A DNA stretch of 64,000 nucleotides from Mycolicibacterium sp. CBMA 247 (GTDB lineage: Bacteria; Actinomycetota; Actinomycetes; Mycobacteriales; Mycobacteriaceae), in assembly GCF_009729095.1 (NCBI RefSeq), contig NZ_VTGX01000002.1:558001-622000 (forward strand), in the 5' to 3' direction. Shown here piece after piece: positions 1 to 8,554 of the stretch (its first letter is position 1; each line of letters starts with the position of its first letter). The notes under the pieces were generated by a model. The model was not told the origin of the DNA and did no database searches. It was given only the letters and a program-made list of their open reading frames with translations. A program made the position numbers and the translations under genes.

Positions 1-855
1 GGCCTCACGGCGGGTCTGGTCGACCAGGTCTGCGAATGTTGCCTGTTCGGCGGCCAGTCGCCGCTGCAGGGTTTTGGGGTGGACACCGATGTGGCGGGCG
101 ATGTCGGTCAGACCGACGGCCCCGGTGGGCAGCAGTTGACGTACCAGGCTGCGTACCAGCTTGCTGGTGGCCGGGCGGTAGTCGCCGAGAGTGCCGGCGA
201 GATAGTCGACGGCGGTCTGGTGGGCGACATGATCGGTGGGCAGCGGTCGTTGTAGATCGTTGGTGCGCAACGTGAATCCTCCGACCGGTTCGCAAAAGCT
301 GGGCGGGCAACCGAAATAACTCTGGTAGTCATCGGCCGGGGTCAGCGCGGGATGCGGCAGATGCACGGCGACAGGACGGTAGGCGGCGCCCAGGAACAGG
401 CGCAGCACCTGCAGCGTCACGCCCAGGGATAGTTCGACGGCCTGAGCTTGCGGCAGCAACGGATCCAGCAGGTATTCGAATTCGAAGCGGCGCAGATCGG
501 GGTCGATATGAGCCGTCATCCGCGCGCTGATGGAGGGACTGTAGGAGGCCATGAACCTGTCGAAGAGCACGAAGGCATCGGCAACCGTGGCAGCGTTTCG
601 GGCGGCCAAGCCGACCGCGCCGAGGATGTCGATGCCCTGCCGGCGGGCCAACCGCCGCCCTAGATCGGGGGTTTCGAGTGCGGCGGCGGTGCTTTCGAGC
701 ATGCGGGCCCCGTTGGGCAGCGAGATGAACCGGTCGTGGCGACCCACGTCGTCGTAGGGGATGTGGGCCGCGACGAGGAGGGCACGACTGTCGCCACCGA
801 GTTCGGTGACCAGCTGGTGAAAATTCGTCAGCGCCGTCCCCCGAATCACCGCCAT
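1..855 (-). CDS. AraC-family regulator (3' end beyond window)
   Basis: An open frame of 285 codons runs off the left edge without a stop. The first ~180 residues resemble the arabinose-binding-type sensor domain of the OruR/ArgR-like AraC group (conserved stretch FGCPPSFCEPVGGFTLRTND). The C-terminal part carries the first HTH helix, with GLTDIARHIGVHPKTLQRRL; the second HTH helix lies outside the window. The ATG at 853-855 was chosen because it begins MAVIRGTALTNFHQLV, the usual start of this family. It is divergent from the DUF1254 lipoprotein gene, which it may control (inference). Family assignment is fairly sure, ligand unknown. Confidence 0.8.
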   Translation of the reverse strand, partial: MAVIRGTALTNFHQLVTELGGDSRALLVAAHIPYDDVGRHDRFISLPNGARMLESTAAALETPDLGRRLARRQGIDILGAVGLAARNAATVADAFVLFDRFMASYSPSISARMTAHIDPDLRRFEFEYLLDPLLPQAQAVELSLGVTLQVLRLFLGAAYRPVAVHLPHPALTPADDYQSYFGCPPSFCEPVGGFTLRTNDLQRPLPTDHVAHQTAVDYLAGTLGDYRPATSKLVRSLVRQLLPTGAVGLTDIARHIGVHPKTLQRRLAAEQATFADLVDQTRREA

Positions 856-1042
856 GTCCCAGACTGTCAAATATCTGTCCCGAATTGTCAAGACGAATCG
901 ACGGTGCTTGCTGCACAGTTGATGCCCGGGTTGGGGTGATTCGGGAAGTAGGGGCTGGGTGTCGGACGTGCCGGGTGATCGTGGCTGAACCTGATCGCTA
1001 CTCAAAACCACTTCGTGCCAACGAGATAGGAATGAATGTCGC

Positions 1043-2485
1043 GTGAACGGTAAATATCGTCGCCTGGCCAGATGTCTGGCCGCGGTAAGCACTGCGGTGC
1101 TCATGGCCGCCACCTCGGCGTGTTCTTCGGCGCCATCGGACAAGGCGGAGTCGGGTCACCTCACGACCGACGAGGCCAAAGCGATCGCCATGGACGCCTA
1201 CGTCTATGGCTACTCGTTGGTCACCGTGGAGATGACCAGGCGGGTGATGACCAACGTCGACAAGGTTCAATCCCCACGCGCCCCGATGGGGCAGCTGATG
1301 CGGATGCGGGAATACCCCAACGCCGCATTCCGTGACGTCACCGCCCCCAACGCGGACACCCTGTACACCAACGGGTTCATCGACGTCAAAGACGAGCCGT
1401 GGGTGCTGAGCCTGCCCGAGGCCAACGACCGTTACTACCTGTTCCCGATGCTCGACGGATACACCAATGTGTTTGAGGTGCCGGGCAAGCGCACCACGGG
1501 CACCGGCCCGCAGACCTACGCCATCACCGGGCCGAACTGGAAGGGCACACTCCCCGCCGGAGTGAAGGAGTACAAGTCGCCCACCTCGACGGTGTGGTTG
1601 CTAGGCCGCATCTACTGCACCGGCACGCCGGAGGACTATGCCGCCGTGCACAAGATGCAGGACGCAATCTCGTTGGTGCCGTTGAGTTCCTACGGCAAGC
1701 CGTACACCCCGCCGGCCGCCAAGGTGGACCCGAGCATCGACATGAAGACGCCCGTGCGCGATCAGGTCAACAACCTGAGCACCGAGGACTACTTCAACTT
1801 GCTGGCCACCCTGATGAAGGACAACCCGCCCGCCGAGGCCGACAAGCCGATGGTGGACAGGATGGCCAAGCTCGGCATCGCGCCCGGCGAGAAGTTCGAC
1901 ATCGACAAACTCGGTTCTGATGTCGCCGCGGCGTTGAAGTCGGTGCCCAAGGATGGGTTCGACAAGATCATGGCTCGCTTCAAGGACCTGCAGGACATCA
2001 ATGGGTGGCGGTTCACCACCCAGACCGGCCAGTACGGCACCGAATACCTGCAGCGCGCGTTGATCACCGCGATCGGGTTGGGTGCCAACCGGCCCCAGGA
2101 CGCGGTCTACCCGACCTCGGAGACCGGCCCCGACGGCAAGCCCTACGACGGCGCCAACAAGTACGTCCTGCACTTCGACAAGGACCAGCTGCCGCCGGTG
2201 AACGGGTTCTGGTCGCTGACCATGTATGACGAGGGGTACTTCTTCGTCGACAACCCGCTCAACCGCTACACCCTGAGCCAGCGAAATGCCTTCGCCACCA
2301 ACCCCGACGGGTCGGTGGATCTCTATCTGCAGCACGACAACCCGGGTCCCGGGCGGGAGGCCAACTGGCTGCCCGCACCGGCGGCCAAGTTCAACCTGAT
2401 GCTGCGGCTGTACTGGCCGAAGGAAACCCCGCCCTCGATCATCGACGGCACCTGGAAGCCGCCGGCAGTTTCCAAGGTCGCCTGA
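1043..2485 (+). CDS. DUF1254/DUF1214 lipoprotein
   Basis: A 480-residue exported protein. The GTG start gives a basic N-terminus and hydrophobic core ending in ATSAC, a lipobox with Cys about residue 28, so it should be membrane-anchored outside the cell. The N-terminal half (AYVYGYSLVTVEMTRR, then NADTLYTNGFIDV) is the DUF1254 domain. The C-terminal part (PPVNGFWSLTMYDEGYFFVDN and the LQHDNPGPGREANWLPAP region) is DUF1214. These domains always occur together and have no settled biochemical role. Length and domain order look intact. It is divergent from the AraC-like gene and followed 48 bases later by a small exported protein. Confidence 0.88.
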   Translation: MNGKYRRLARCLAAVSTAVLMAATSACSSAPSDKAESGHLTTDEAKAIAMDAYVYGYSLVTVEMTRRVMTNVDKVQSPRAPMGQLMRMREYPNAAFRDVTAPNADTLYTNGFIDVKDEPWVLSLPEANDRYYLFPMLDGYTNVFEVPGKRTTGTGPQTYAITGPNWKGTLPAGVKEYKSPTSTVWLLGRIYCTGTPEDYAAVHKMQDAISLVPLSSYGKPYTPPAAKVDPSIDMKTPVRDQVNNLSTEDYFNLLATLMKDNPPAEADKPMVDRMAKLGIAPGEKFDIDKLGSDVAAALKSVPKDGFDKIMARFKDLQDINGWRFTTQTGQYGTEYLQRALITAIGLGANRPQDAVYPTSETGPDGKPYDGANKYVLHFDKDQLPPVNGFWSLTMYDEGYFFVDNPLNRYTLSQRNAFATNPDGSVDLYLQHDNPGPGREANWLPAPAAKFNLMLRLYWPKETPPSIIDGTWKPPAVSKVA

Positions 2486-2533
2486 CCGCTTGCGCCCCAC
2501 TCAATACAGCCCAACTCACACAACGGAGAACCC

Positions 2534-2809
2534 ATGAAGAAACACACCGCGGCACTGCTGGCCGCATCGGCATTCGTTGCCGCTCCGCTGGCCATCGCGC
2601 CTCTGGCGGTGGCGCCCAGCGCTTCCGCAGATGTCTGCGCGGGAGCCGACGGACGGCACTTCGCCGCGGGCGGCTGCACCAACATCGCGGGGGATGTCGC
2701 CACCGGCGCGGCCATCGCCGCCGCGCACGTCCCCTATGTTCCCGGTGAAGTCCCCTGCTACACCGTCGAAGGCGTCCCGTACTTCACCCCGCCCGGCGAT
2801 CCCTGCTAA
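2534..2809 (+). CDS. small secreted cysteine-containing protein
   Basis: A 91-residue protein preceded by GGAGA seven bases before ATG. Residues 1-32 are a Sec signal peptide (KK, long Ala/Leu/Val core, then ASADV). The mature part is about 59 residues with four cysteines (VCAGADG, GGCTN, VPCYT and the terminal DPC), suggesting two disulfides, and a proline-rich end. It resembles small exported mycobacterial proteins of unknown function; no enzyme motif is visible. A strong hairpin follows it. Possibly co-transcribed with the DUF1254 gene. Confidence 0.75.
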   Translation: MKKHTAALLAASAFVAAPLAIAPLAVAPSASADVCAGADGRHFAAGGCTNIAGDVATGAAIAAAHVPYVPGEVPCYTVEGVPYFTPPGDPC

Positions 2810-2823
2810 AGCGCGCGCAGGTG

Positions 2824-2846
2824 GCCCGGCGCACTATGCGCCGGGC
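2824..2846. terminator. hairpin terminator candidate
   Basis: A perfect 9-bp GC-rich stem (GCCCGGCGC / GCGCCGGGC) with loop ACTAT starts 15 bases after the stop of the small secreted protein. It has no T-run, as is common for mycobacterial hairpin terminators. Confidence 0.6.
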
Positions 2847-2878
2847 TGCCCTAGCGTGCTTGGTGTAGGCCACTTGTT

Positions 2879-3001
2879 CTAATCCGCGCCCATCGCTGTG
2901 GTGACCGCCTGGGCGATGAACCGCACGGCGTCGTTGCGGCTGACCGAGGCCATCAGCTGGGCGGCGGCCTGTATCTCCGGGCCGACCAGACAGGTGGGCC
3001 C
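2879..3001 (-). pseudogene. possible 3' gene remnant, unidentified
   Basis: A 40-codon stop-terminated frame without start (ends MASVSRNDAVRFIAQAV then TTAMGAD) reads like a genuine protein C-terminus, with a plausible amphipathic helix. It lies directly downstream of the TetR gene on the same strand and could be the tail of a deleted partner. I cannot name the family. In GC-rich DNA a frame of this length may be chance. Confidence 0.25.
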
Positions 3002-3020
3002 CTCGGTATCGCTGCTTCGA

Positions 3021-3617
3021 TCAGCTGAGTGATTGCACGCGTGCGGCCAAGGTGGCCGTCCACTCCGTCAGGTACTCACCGTCCGATACGGGTGCCGGTG
3101 AACGGCGGAAGAGGTTGGCAGCGAAGCGCTCCCCGAGCAGACTGTTGATTCCAAGCGACGCCAGAACCCTCGTCTGTCCGGGTGACGCGTGTGGCGCCCA
3201 GGCGCTAATCCATCCGTTCAGTTCGTCGCACAACCCGTCGACGAGCGCGGCGTATGCAGTGTCGAGGCGCTCGGACAACCCTGCTGGTGTGCGGGCAGCG
3301 ATTTGCAGCAACTCGCTTTCCTGGTCGATCACCGTGAGGAGGTAACGACCGAGCACCGTGAGTTCGCTGTGCAAGTCCCCGAGGCCGGCGAACAGGTTGC
3401 GGATGTCATGCATAGCCGAGCGACGGTCCAGCTGACGGTCAATACCCGCCGCCAGCAGGGCGTCCTTGGACTTGAAGTGGCGGTATAGCGCCCCCGATCC
3501 AGCAGATAGTCCCGCTGCGGCTTCGATCTGAGACACGCTGGTGGCTTCAAAGCCCCTGTCGCTGAACAGCTTCATTGCCTCGGTGACCAGCCGCTCCCGG
3601 GTTGATCCGGCCGCCAT
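3021..3617 (-). CDS. TetR-family repressor
   Basis: A 198-residue regulator. The ATG at 3615-3617 was chosen over an upstream TTG because AGGAGG stands five bases before it. The N-terminal TetR HTH is clear (RERLVTEAMKLFSDRGFEAT, then SVSQIEAAAGLSAGSGALYR and HFKSKDALL, residues about 5-55). The C-terminal ligand domain is unassigned. It is divergent from the kinase/P450 operon, and the 79-base gap holds a palindrome and repeated half-sites, so it probably represses both directions (inference). Confidence 0.9.
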   Translation of the reverse strand: MAAGSTRERLVTEAMKLFSDRGFEATSVSQIEAAAGLSAGSGALYRHFKSKDALLAAGIDRQLDRRSAMHDIRNLFAGLGDLHSELTVLGRYLLTVIDQESELLQIAARTPAGLSERLDTAYAALVDGLCDELNGWISAWAPHASPGQTRVLASLGINSLLGERFAANLFRRSPAPVSDGEYLTEWTATLAARVQSLS

Positions 3618-3631
3618 CGTTGACCTCCTGC

Positions 3632-3669
3632 AAGTGAGCACTTACTCTACGTATGAATACACTTTACTC
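3632..3669. promoter_or_regulatory. putative TetR operator
   Basis: The gap between the TetR gene and the first ABC1 kinase contains a perfect palindrome AAGTGAGCACTT (AAGTG-N2-CACTT, 3632-3643) and a repeated half-site, CACTTACTC at 3639-3647 and CACTTTACTC at 3660-3669. Position and symmetry suit a TetR operator; binding is inferred. Confidence 0.6.
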
Positions 3670-3696
3670 CGAGTCCCACCCGATGGGAGCGATTCG

Positions 3697-5130
3697 ATGC
3701 CAGAGCACGACAAGGCAGTGCCGCAAGGCCGACTCCGGCGGACGATGCCCCTGGCTGGGTTCACCGCCCGCACCGCGGGCGGACGCCTAGTCGCCGGACT
3801 ACGCGAACGAGCCGGGGACGACGGCGCCGTCGAGCGGTTCCACGAACGGACCGCCGCCCGCTACACCGACCTACTCGGCCACTCCAAGGGTGCGCTGATG
3901 AAGATCGGGCAGCTGTTGTCGATGGTCGACACCGGAGGTCTCGGCACGGGCGGGTTTGCCCCCTACCAGCAGGCGTTGACCCGGCTTCAGGCCTCGGCCC
4001 CACCGATGGCACCCGAACTGGTGCACGAGATCCTCGACACCGAACTCGGCACTGCCGTGGCCCAATTCGCCGAGTTCGACGATGAACCGGTCGCCGCCGC
4101 CTCGATCGGCCAGGTGCACCGCGCGATCCTGAGGGATGGTCGTCGGGTCGCCGTGAAAATCCAGTATCCCGGTGTGGCAGAGGCGATCCGCGCCGATCTG
4201 GCGAACACCGAGTTGGTGGCCACGTTCCTGCGGTTCGTGTCCTCGGCATCGGGCATGGTGCTCGACCCCCGCCCGCTGGCCCAGGAGATGACTGAGCGGA
4301 TCAGCGAGGAAGTCGACTACCGGCGCGAAGCGGCGATGATCACCCGGTTCGCCGATCTGTACGGCGGCCACCCGTTCATCCGGATACCCGAAGTGGTGCC
4401 GGAGGTATCGGGTGACCGGGTGCTGACGATGACCTACCTCGACGGAATGAATTGGGCCGCAGCCCAACAGGCCGACCAGGGCTTGAAGAACACCTGGGCC
4501 GAGGTGATCACCCGCTTCACTCACGGTAATTACCGGCACGCCAACCTGATGCACAACGACCCTCATCCGGGCAACTACCGGTTCCACTACGACGGCACGG
4601 TGGGTGTCGTCGACTTCGGCTGTGTCAAGGTGCTTCCTGAGCCGATGCGCCGGGCATCGCTCGGCGTCATGCGCGCGGCAATCGACGGGCGTGCCGAGGA
4701 TCTGCGCGACTGCATGGTGCAAGCCGGGTTCATCACTGCGGACTCGTCACTGACCGCCGAGGAAGCGCACTGGTATTGGTCGCAGGTCTTTTACGAATCT
4801 GCGGTTGCGCCGCAGCCGGTGACCTATGCCGCTGACAGTTCGGCGCGTACCGCGCACTGGGTGTTCGGGCTGCACGACTCGTCGAACCCGCTGACCCGCT
4901 TGAACGCTCCCCGCGACCTCACCTTCGCACCCCGCATCCACACCGCGCTGAGCAACGTGTGCAGCGGCCTGACCGCAACACTGCCGGCGCGGGCGATCAC
5001 CGACGATATGGATGGAATCGCCGAACCGACAACAGAACTGGGCAAGCTGCACCACACCTGGGTGCGCGAACGGCGCCTACCCGGCGCATTCGATGACCAC
5101 ACTGCCGCATGGGGTTCGGCCCGATGCTGA
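3697..5130 (+). CDS. ABC1/UbiB-type atypical kinase (copy 1)
   Basis: A 477-residue ABC1 (AarF/UbiB/Coq8) family protein. It shows the family-specific KxGQ motif (ALMKIGQLLSMVD), an Ala-rich nucleotide loop (AAASIGQVHRA), the invariant lysine in VAVKIQYPG, the catalytic loop DPHPGNYRF and the metal-binding DFG (VVDFGCVK). UbiB-type proteins are linked to isoprenoid-lipid and quinone metabolism and are often ATPases rather than protein kinases. ATG 3697 was chosen over an upstream in-frame start because it lies after the regulatory palindrome and begins like its neighbour. A close paralogue follows 61 bases downstream. Confidence 0.88.
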   Translation: MPEHDKAVPQGRLRRTMPLAGFTARTAGGRLVAGLRERAGDDGAVERFHERTAARYTDLLGHSKGALMKIGQLLSMVDTGGLGTGGFAPYQQALTRLQASAPPMAPELVHEILDTELGTAVAQFAEFDDEPVAAASIGQVHRAILRDGRRVAVKIQYPGVAEAIRADLANTELVATFLRFVSSASGMVLDPRPLAQEMTERISEEVDYRREAAMITRFADLYGGHPFIRIPEVVPEVSGDRVLTMTYLDGMNWAAAQQADQGLKNTWAEVITRFTHGNYRHANLMHNDPHPGNYRFHYDGTVGVVDFGCVKVLPEPMRRASLGVMRAAIDGRAEDLRDCMVQAGFITADSSLTAEEAHWYWSQVFYESAVAPQPVTYAADSSARTAHWVFGLHDSSNPLTRLNAPRDLTFAPRIHTALSNVCSGLTATLPARAITDDMDGIAEPTTELGKLHHTWVRERRLPGAFDDHTAAWGSARC

Positions 5131-5191
5131 CCGCCAGTGCCCACCTCGTGCGTTGATGAAACACAGGGATGTGGCTGGGGATGGAGATCGG

Positions 5192-6604
5192 ATGACGCCG
5201 TCAGACAACGTGGTGCCGCGCGGCCGGGTCCGCCGCACAATGCCGCTCGCCGGGTTCACTGCTCGTGCTGCCGGTGGTCGCCTTGTCGCGGAGCTTCGGG
5301 AACGTGTTGGCGACGACGGGGCCGTCGAACGATTCCATGAACGCACCGCCGAGCGCTACACCGAACTGCTCGGCGCCTCCAAAGGCGCGCTGATGAAGGC
5401 TGGCCAGATTCTGTCGATGGTCGATGCCGATGCGATCGGCAACGCCGGATTCGCCCCTTATCAGAAGGCGTTGGCTCGGCTGCAGACCGCTGCACCACCG
5501 ATGCCCGCCGACCTCGTGCGCACTGTCCTCACTGACGAGCTCGGCTCAGGTATCGAATGTTTCGCTGAATTCGATTACCAGCCAATCGCGGCCGCATCGG
5601 TCGGACAGGTTCACCGGGCCGTGCTGCACAACGGCCGCGCGGTAGCGGTGAAGATTCAGTATCCCGGTGTGGCGCAGGCGATACGCGATGACCTCGCCAA
5701 CACTGAACTATTGATCACCTTCATGCGTTTGGGTGCCGCAGCGACCGGCATGACCATCGACATCCGTGCCATGGCCGCCGAGATCACCGAGCGGATCACC
5801 GAGGAAGTCGACTACCGGCACGAGGCCGCGATGATCACCGCGTTCGCCGATCTTCACCGGGGCCATCCCTTCATCCGTATCCCCGAGGTGATCCCGGAGG
5901 CATCCAGTGACCGGGTGCTGACCATGACCTACCTCGACGGGATGGATTGGGTTGCAGCCCAACATGCTGATCAGGATTTGAGGAACACATGGGCTGAGGT
6001 GATCTTCCGGTTCATCAACAGTGGTTCCCGTCATGGCAACATCTGTCAGGTCGATCCGCACCCCGGCAACTTCCGCTTCAACTCCGATGGCACGGTCGGT
6101 TGCCTCGACTTCGGTTGCGTTCAGACCTTCGCCGAAAGGCCCCGCTGGCTGTTCCTCGCGTTGTTGCATGCCGGGATGGAGGGTCGCTACGACGATTGCC
6201 GCGATTTTATGCTTCAGATGGGGCTGATATCAGACAGAGCATCGCTCAGCCCTGAAGAACTGAGGCGCATTGTCTCGGACATGGCATATGCGACCAACCT
6301 GCCTCAGCCAGTGACCTACACCTCGGAAATCGCTGGGCGCACCTTGCACGCGATGTTCGGCGGTGATCAGAATTATCGGCCGGCCGGCGACATGACGGTG
6401 ACCCGCGAATTCGTGTTCCTGCCCCGGCTCCAGATCGCCTTTGATCACATTGCCACAGGTCTGCGGGCGACAGTCCCGGTGCGGTCCATCCTCGAAGACC
6501 TCTCCGGCATCGCTGAACCCACCACTGAACTCGGGAAACAACACCACGCGTGGGTTCGCGAACGGGGACTGCCCTGCGGATTGGATCACCATGACCATCC
6601 CTGA
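5192..6604 (+). CDS. ABC1/UbiB-type atypical kinase (copy 2)
   Basis: A 470-residue paralogue of the preceding protein, with a near-identical N-terminus (GRVRRTMPLAGFTARAAGGR) and the same motifs: KxGQ in ALMKAGQILSMVD, VAVKIQYPG, DPHPGNFRF and CLDFGCVQ. All expected active-site residues are kept in both copies, so neither looks degenerate. ATG 5192 has GGAG just upstream; an alternative ATG at 5156 would add 12 residues. The 3' end overlaps the P450 start by 14 bases, implying translational coupling. Confidence 0.88.
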   Translation: MTPSDNVVPRGRVRRTMPLAGFTARAAGGRLVAELRERVGDDGAVERFHERTAERYTELLGASKGALMKAGQILSMVDADAIGNAGFAPYQKALARLQTAAPPMPADLVRTVLTDELGSGIECFAEFDYQPIAAASVGQVHRAVLHNGRAVAVKIQYPGVAQAIRDDLANTELLITFMRLGAAATGMTIDIRAMAAEITERITEEVDYRHEAAMITAFADLHRGHPFIRIPEVIPEASSDRVLTMTYLDGMDWVAAQHADQDLRNTWAEVIFRFINSGSRHGNICQVDPHPGNFRFNSDGTVGCLDFGCVQTFAERPRWLFLALLHAGMEGRYDDCRDFMLQMGLISDRASLSPEELRRIVSDMAYATNLPQPVTYTSEIAGRTLHAMFGGDQNYRPAGDMTVTREFVFLPRLQIAFDHIATGLRATVPVRSILEDLSGIAEPTTELGKQHHAWVRERGLPCGLDHHDHP

Positions 6605-7772
6605 CCTCACCGCTCCGCGGCTGCCGTGGGATGCCGCCGACCCCTATCCGTTCTACGAGACCCGGCGCCACGACGGCGACGTCGTCTGGAACGACACCGC
6701 CCAGGCCTGGCTGGTCCTCGGCTACCACGCCGCCCGCGACGTACTTGTCGGAACACGCTGGACCAGCGATCCTCGTGCGAACATGGCCGCCGCCGGTGCG
6801 GTGGAATTCTTCAACCCGGCCTTCGTCGAAGCCAGCATGCTGTTCACCGACGGGCTTGCTCACGACCGGTTGCGTGGCGCCGTGCGGGACGTGTTCGGCC
6901 GCACATTCATCAATCGGCTCACCGACGGTATCGAATCCATCTGCCACGACACGGTTTCCACGATTCCTGTCGACCAAACCTTCGACGCGATGTCACAGAT
7001 TGCCATTCCGCTGCCGATCGCCGTCATCGGCGCATGGCTAGGGCTGGACACCGATCAGTGCACAGCACTGCGCGAGCATTCGCCGACCATCATCCGCATC
7101 CTCGGTGGACTCGCCGACCAGGAAGAACTCGAACACGGAATCGGAGCGGCCGCCGCCCTGATCGCCGATATGCTGCCCGCAGCTGCTGACCGGCGCACCC
7201 ATCCCCGAGACGATCTGCTCAGCTACATCGCCGCCGACCCCAGCCTCGCCCTCGACGAAGTCGTCATCACCGCCATCCTCATCGCCGTCGCCGGGCACGA
7301 AACCACCGCAAATCTGCTCGGCGCCAGCCTCATCCGATTGCTTGCCCCCGATGACGGCGGCACTTGCCTGGCAGACCACATCGACCCCGCTGACCCAGCT
7401 GTAATCACCGAACTGATGCGCCTCGACAGCCCCGTCCAGGCGACCGGACGCACCGCCACCGCCGACCAGACGATCGCAGGCATCGACATCCGATGCGGCG
7501 AAACCGTTCTGGCCTGCATTGCGGCCGCCAACCGCGATCCCGCCGTCTACGACGATCCGGACCTGTTCCGTCCCGGCCGGCCTGGACCCGCCCCGCTGAC
7601 CTTCGGTCACGGAGCCCACTACTGCCTCGGCGCCCCACTGGCTCGGCTCGAAACAACCGCCGCCCTACGTCACATCCTGCGACGCCGCCCGGCACTCGTG
7701 GGCACACCCACCTGGCGCGGCACACCCGCCATCCGGGGACCGTTGACCGTCCCTATCCGCCTCAGTACGTAA
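6591..7772 (+). CDS. cytochrome P450
   Basis: A 393-residue soluble bacterial P450. The I-helix motif AGHETT is at residues 234-239, the K-helix ExxR (ELMR) at 274-277 and the haem loop FGHGAHYCLG at 338-347 with Cys345 as axial ligand. It needs a ferredoxin and reductase, none of which is encoded nearby. The ATG overlaps the end of the second ABC1 gene, so the three genes form one unit. Substrate unknown; the ABC1 partners suggest an isoprenoid or other lipid (inference). Confidence 0.93.
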   Translation: MTIPDLTAPRLPWDAADPYPFYETRRHDGDVVWNDTAQAWLVLGYHAARDVLVGTRWTSDPRANMAAAGAVEFFNPAFVEASMLFTDGLAHDRLRGAVRDVFGRTFINRLTDGIESICHDTVSTIPVDQTFDAMSQIAIPLPIAVIGAWLGLDTDQCTALREHSPTIIRILGGLADQEELEHGIGAAAALIADMLPAAADRRTHPRDDLLSYIAADPSLALDEVVITAILIAVAGHETTANLLGASLIRLLAPDDGGTCLADHIDPADPAVITELMRLDSPVQATGRTATADQTIAGIDIRCGETVLACIAAANRDPAVYDDPDLFRPGRPGPAPLTFGHGAHYCLGAPLARLETTAALRHILRRRPALVGTPTWRGTPAIRGPLTVPIRLST

Positions 7773-7778
7773 GACCTA

Positions 7779-7794
7779 GCGCAACGGCTTGCGC
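7779..7794. terminator. short hairpin between convergent genes
   Basis: GCGCAA-CGGC-TTGCGC forms a perfect 6-bp stem with a 4-base loop immediately after the P450 stop and before the end of the convergent SDR stump. A weak bidirectional terminator candidate. Confidence 0.4.
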
Positions 7795-7806
7795 CTGCTT
7801 TGGCCG

Positions 7807-7959
7807 TCAGGCGTTGCCGGCGACACGCAATTTGTGGAGTTCACTGTGGGCCGCAGCGAGGTCTGCGTCGAGCTGTGTGACTTCAGCTCTGGACACGGCC
7901 AACCCGTCGGAGGCCCCGGCCACCAGTGCCCACGGCCCGTACTTCTGTGTGAAATCCAC
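7807..7959 (-). pseudogene. truncated short-chain dehydrogenase (N-terminal stump)
   Basis: A 50-residue frame starting with GTG, with GGAGG six bases upstream and the start only 13 bases after the SnoaL-like stop. The first ~20 residues, DFTQKYGPWALVAGASDGL, are the beta-1/TGxxxGxG entry of an SDR that normally continues for ~230 more residues. After DGL the sequence switches to an unrelated Leu/Ala-rich helix (VTQLDADLAAAHSELHKLR) and stops. The rest of the SDR, including its YxxxK catalytic centre, is missing, so this is probably a deletion fusion. Confidence 0.65.
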
Positions 7960-7972
7960 CTGCTGCCTCCGT

Positions 7973-8389
7973 CTAGACCATGACAATTCGGACCGGGGTG
8001 AAGCGCCGCCGCGCGATGCGCCAACCCGCTGCGGTCCGGACCAGTTCGTCGTCGTAGAAGCCGACGGCATTGACGCCGGAGTTGTTGTCTGGATTTGATT
8101 CCGGGGACATGATCAGCGAGTCCACGTAGGTGCGGGCGGTCGCGGTGTCGCCGTCGACGGCAATCGCGTGGTTGCTCAGCCGGTGCATGGTGTGCCCGGC
8201 CATGGCGTGCGCCTGCTGCATGAACTCGGTGACCGCGTCCACTCCGTTCCACGTGCCGATCTCGCCGTAGTCGAGCACGCAGTCGTCGGTGAACACGGTG
8301 CGGAAAAGCCGCCAGTCCCTGCGGTCGATTCCGGTGGCGTAGCGGACGAGTACCTCGACGATGTACTGACGATCGTCCTGTCCAGTCAT
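7973..8389 (-). CDS. SnoaL-like / NTF2-fold protein
   Basis: A 138-residue protein of the SnoaL_4 type. The pattern (YIVEVLVRYATGIDRRDWRL, FTDDCVLDYGEIGTWNG, HRLSNHAIAVDGDTA, WRIARRRFTPVRI) is typical of actinobacterial NTF2-fold proteins. Some are hydratases, isomerases or dehydratases; many have unknown roles. The ATG at 8387-8389 has GGAGA upstream; the longer reading begins in the non-coding gap. It precedes the SDR stump, so the original operon probably paired a SnoaL-like protein with an SDR. Confidence 0.8.
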   Translation of the reverse strand: MTGQDDRQYIVEVLVRYATGIDRRDWRLFRTVFTDDCVLDYGEIGTWNGVDAVTEFMQQAHAMAGHTMHRLSNHAIAVDGDTATARTYVDSLIMSPESNPDNNSGVNAVGFYDDELVRTAAGWRIARRRFTPVRIVMV

Positions 8390-8554
8390 ATGCGATCTCC
8401 ATTCGTCGGGGCCCGGCCGTGGGGCGCGAATTGGTGGTCCGATGGCGTCGATATCACGCACGGCGCCAATGCCCATTCCATTGAGCAAAAACTTCTCGGG
8501 TCCAGGGCAGAACGACGGCGGTATCGTTATTTCACAAGGCTAGGAGGTCGCCAA

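Noticed and set aside
1601..2500. 299-residue frame on the minus strand
   Set aside because: It lies wholly opposite the DUF1254 gene, is Arg/Gly/Val-rich without domain patterns, and is a GC-rich shadow frame.
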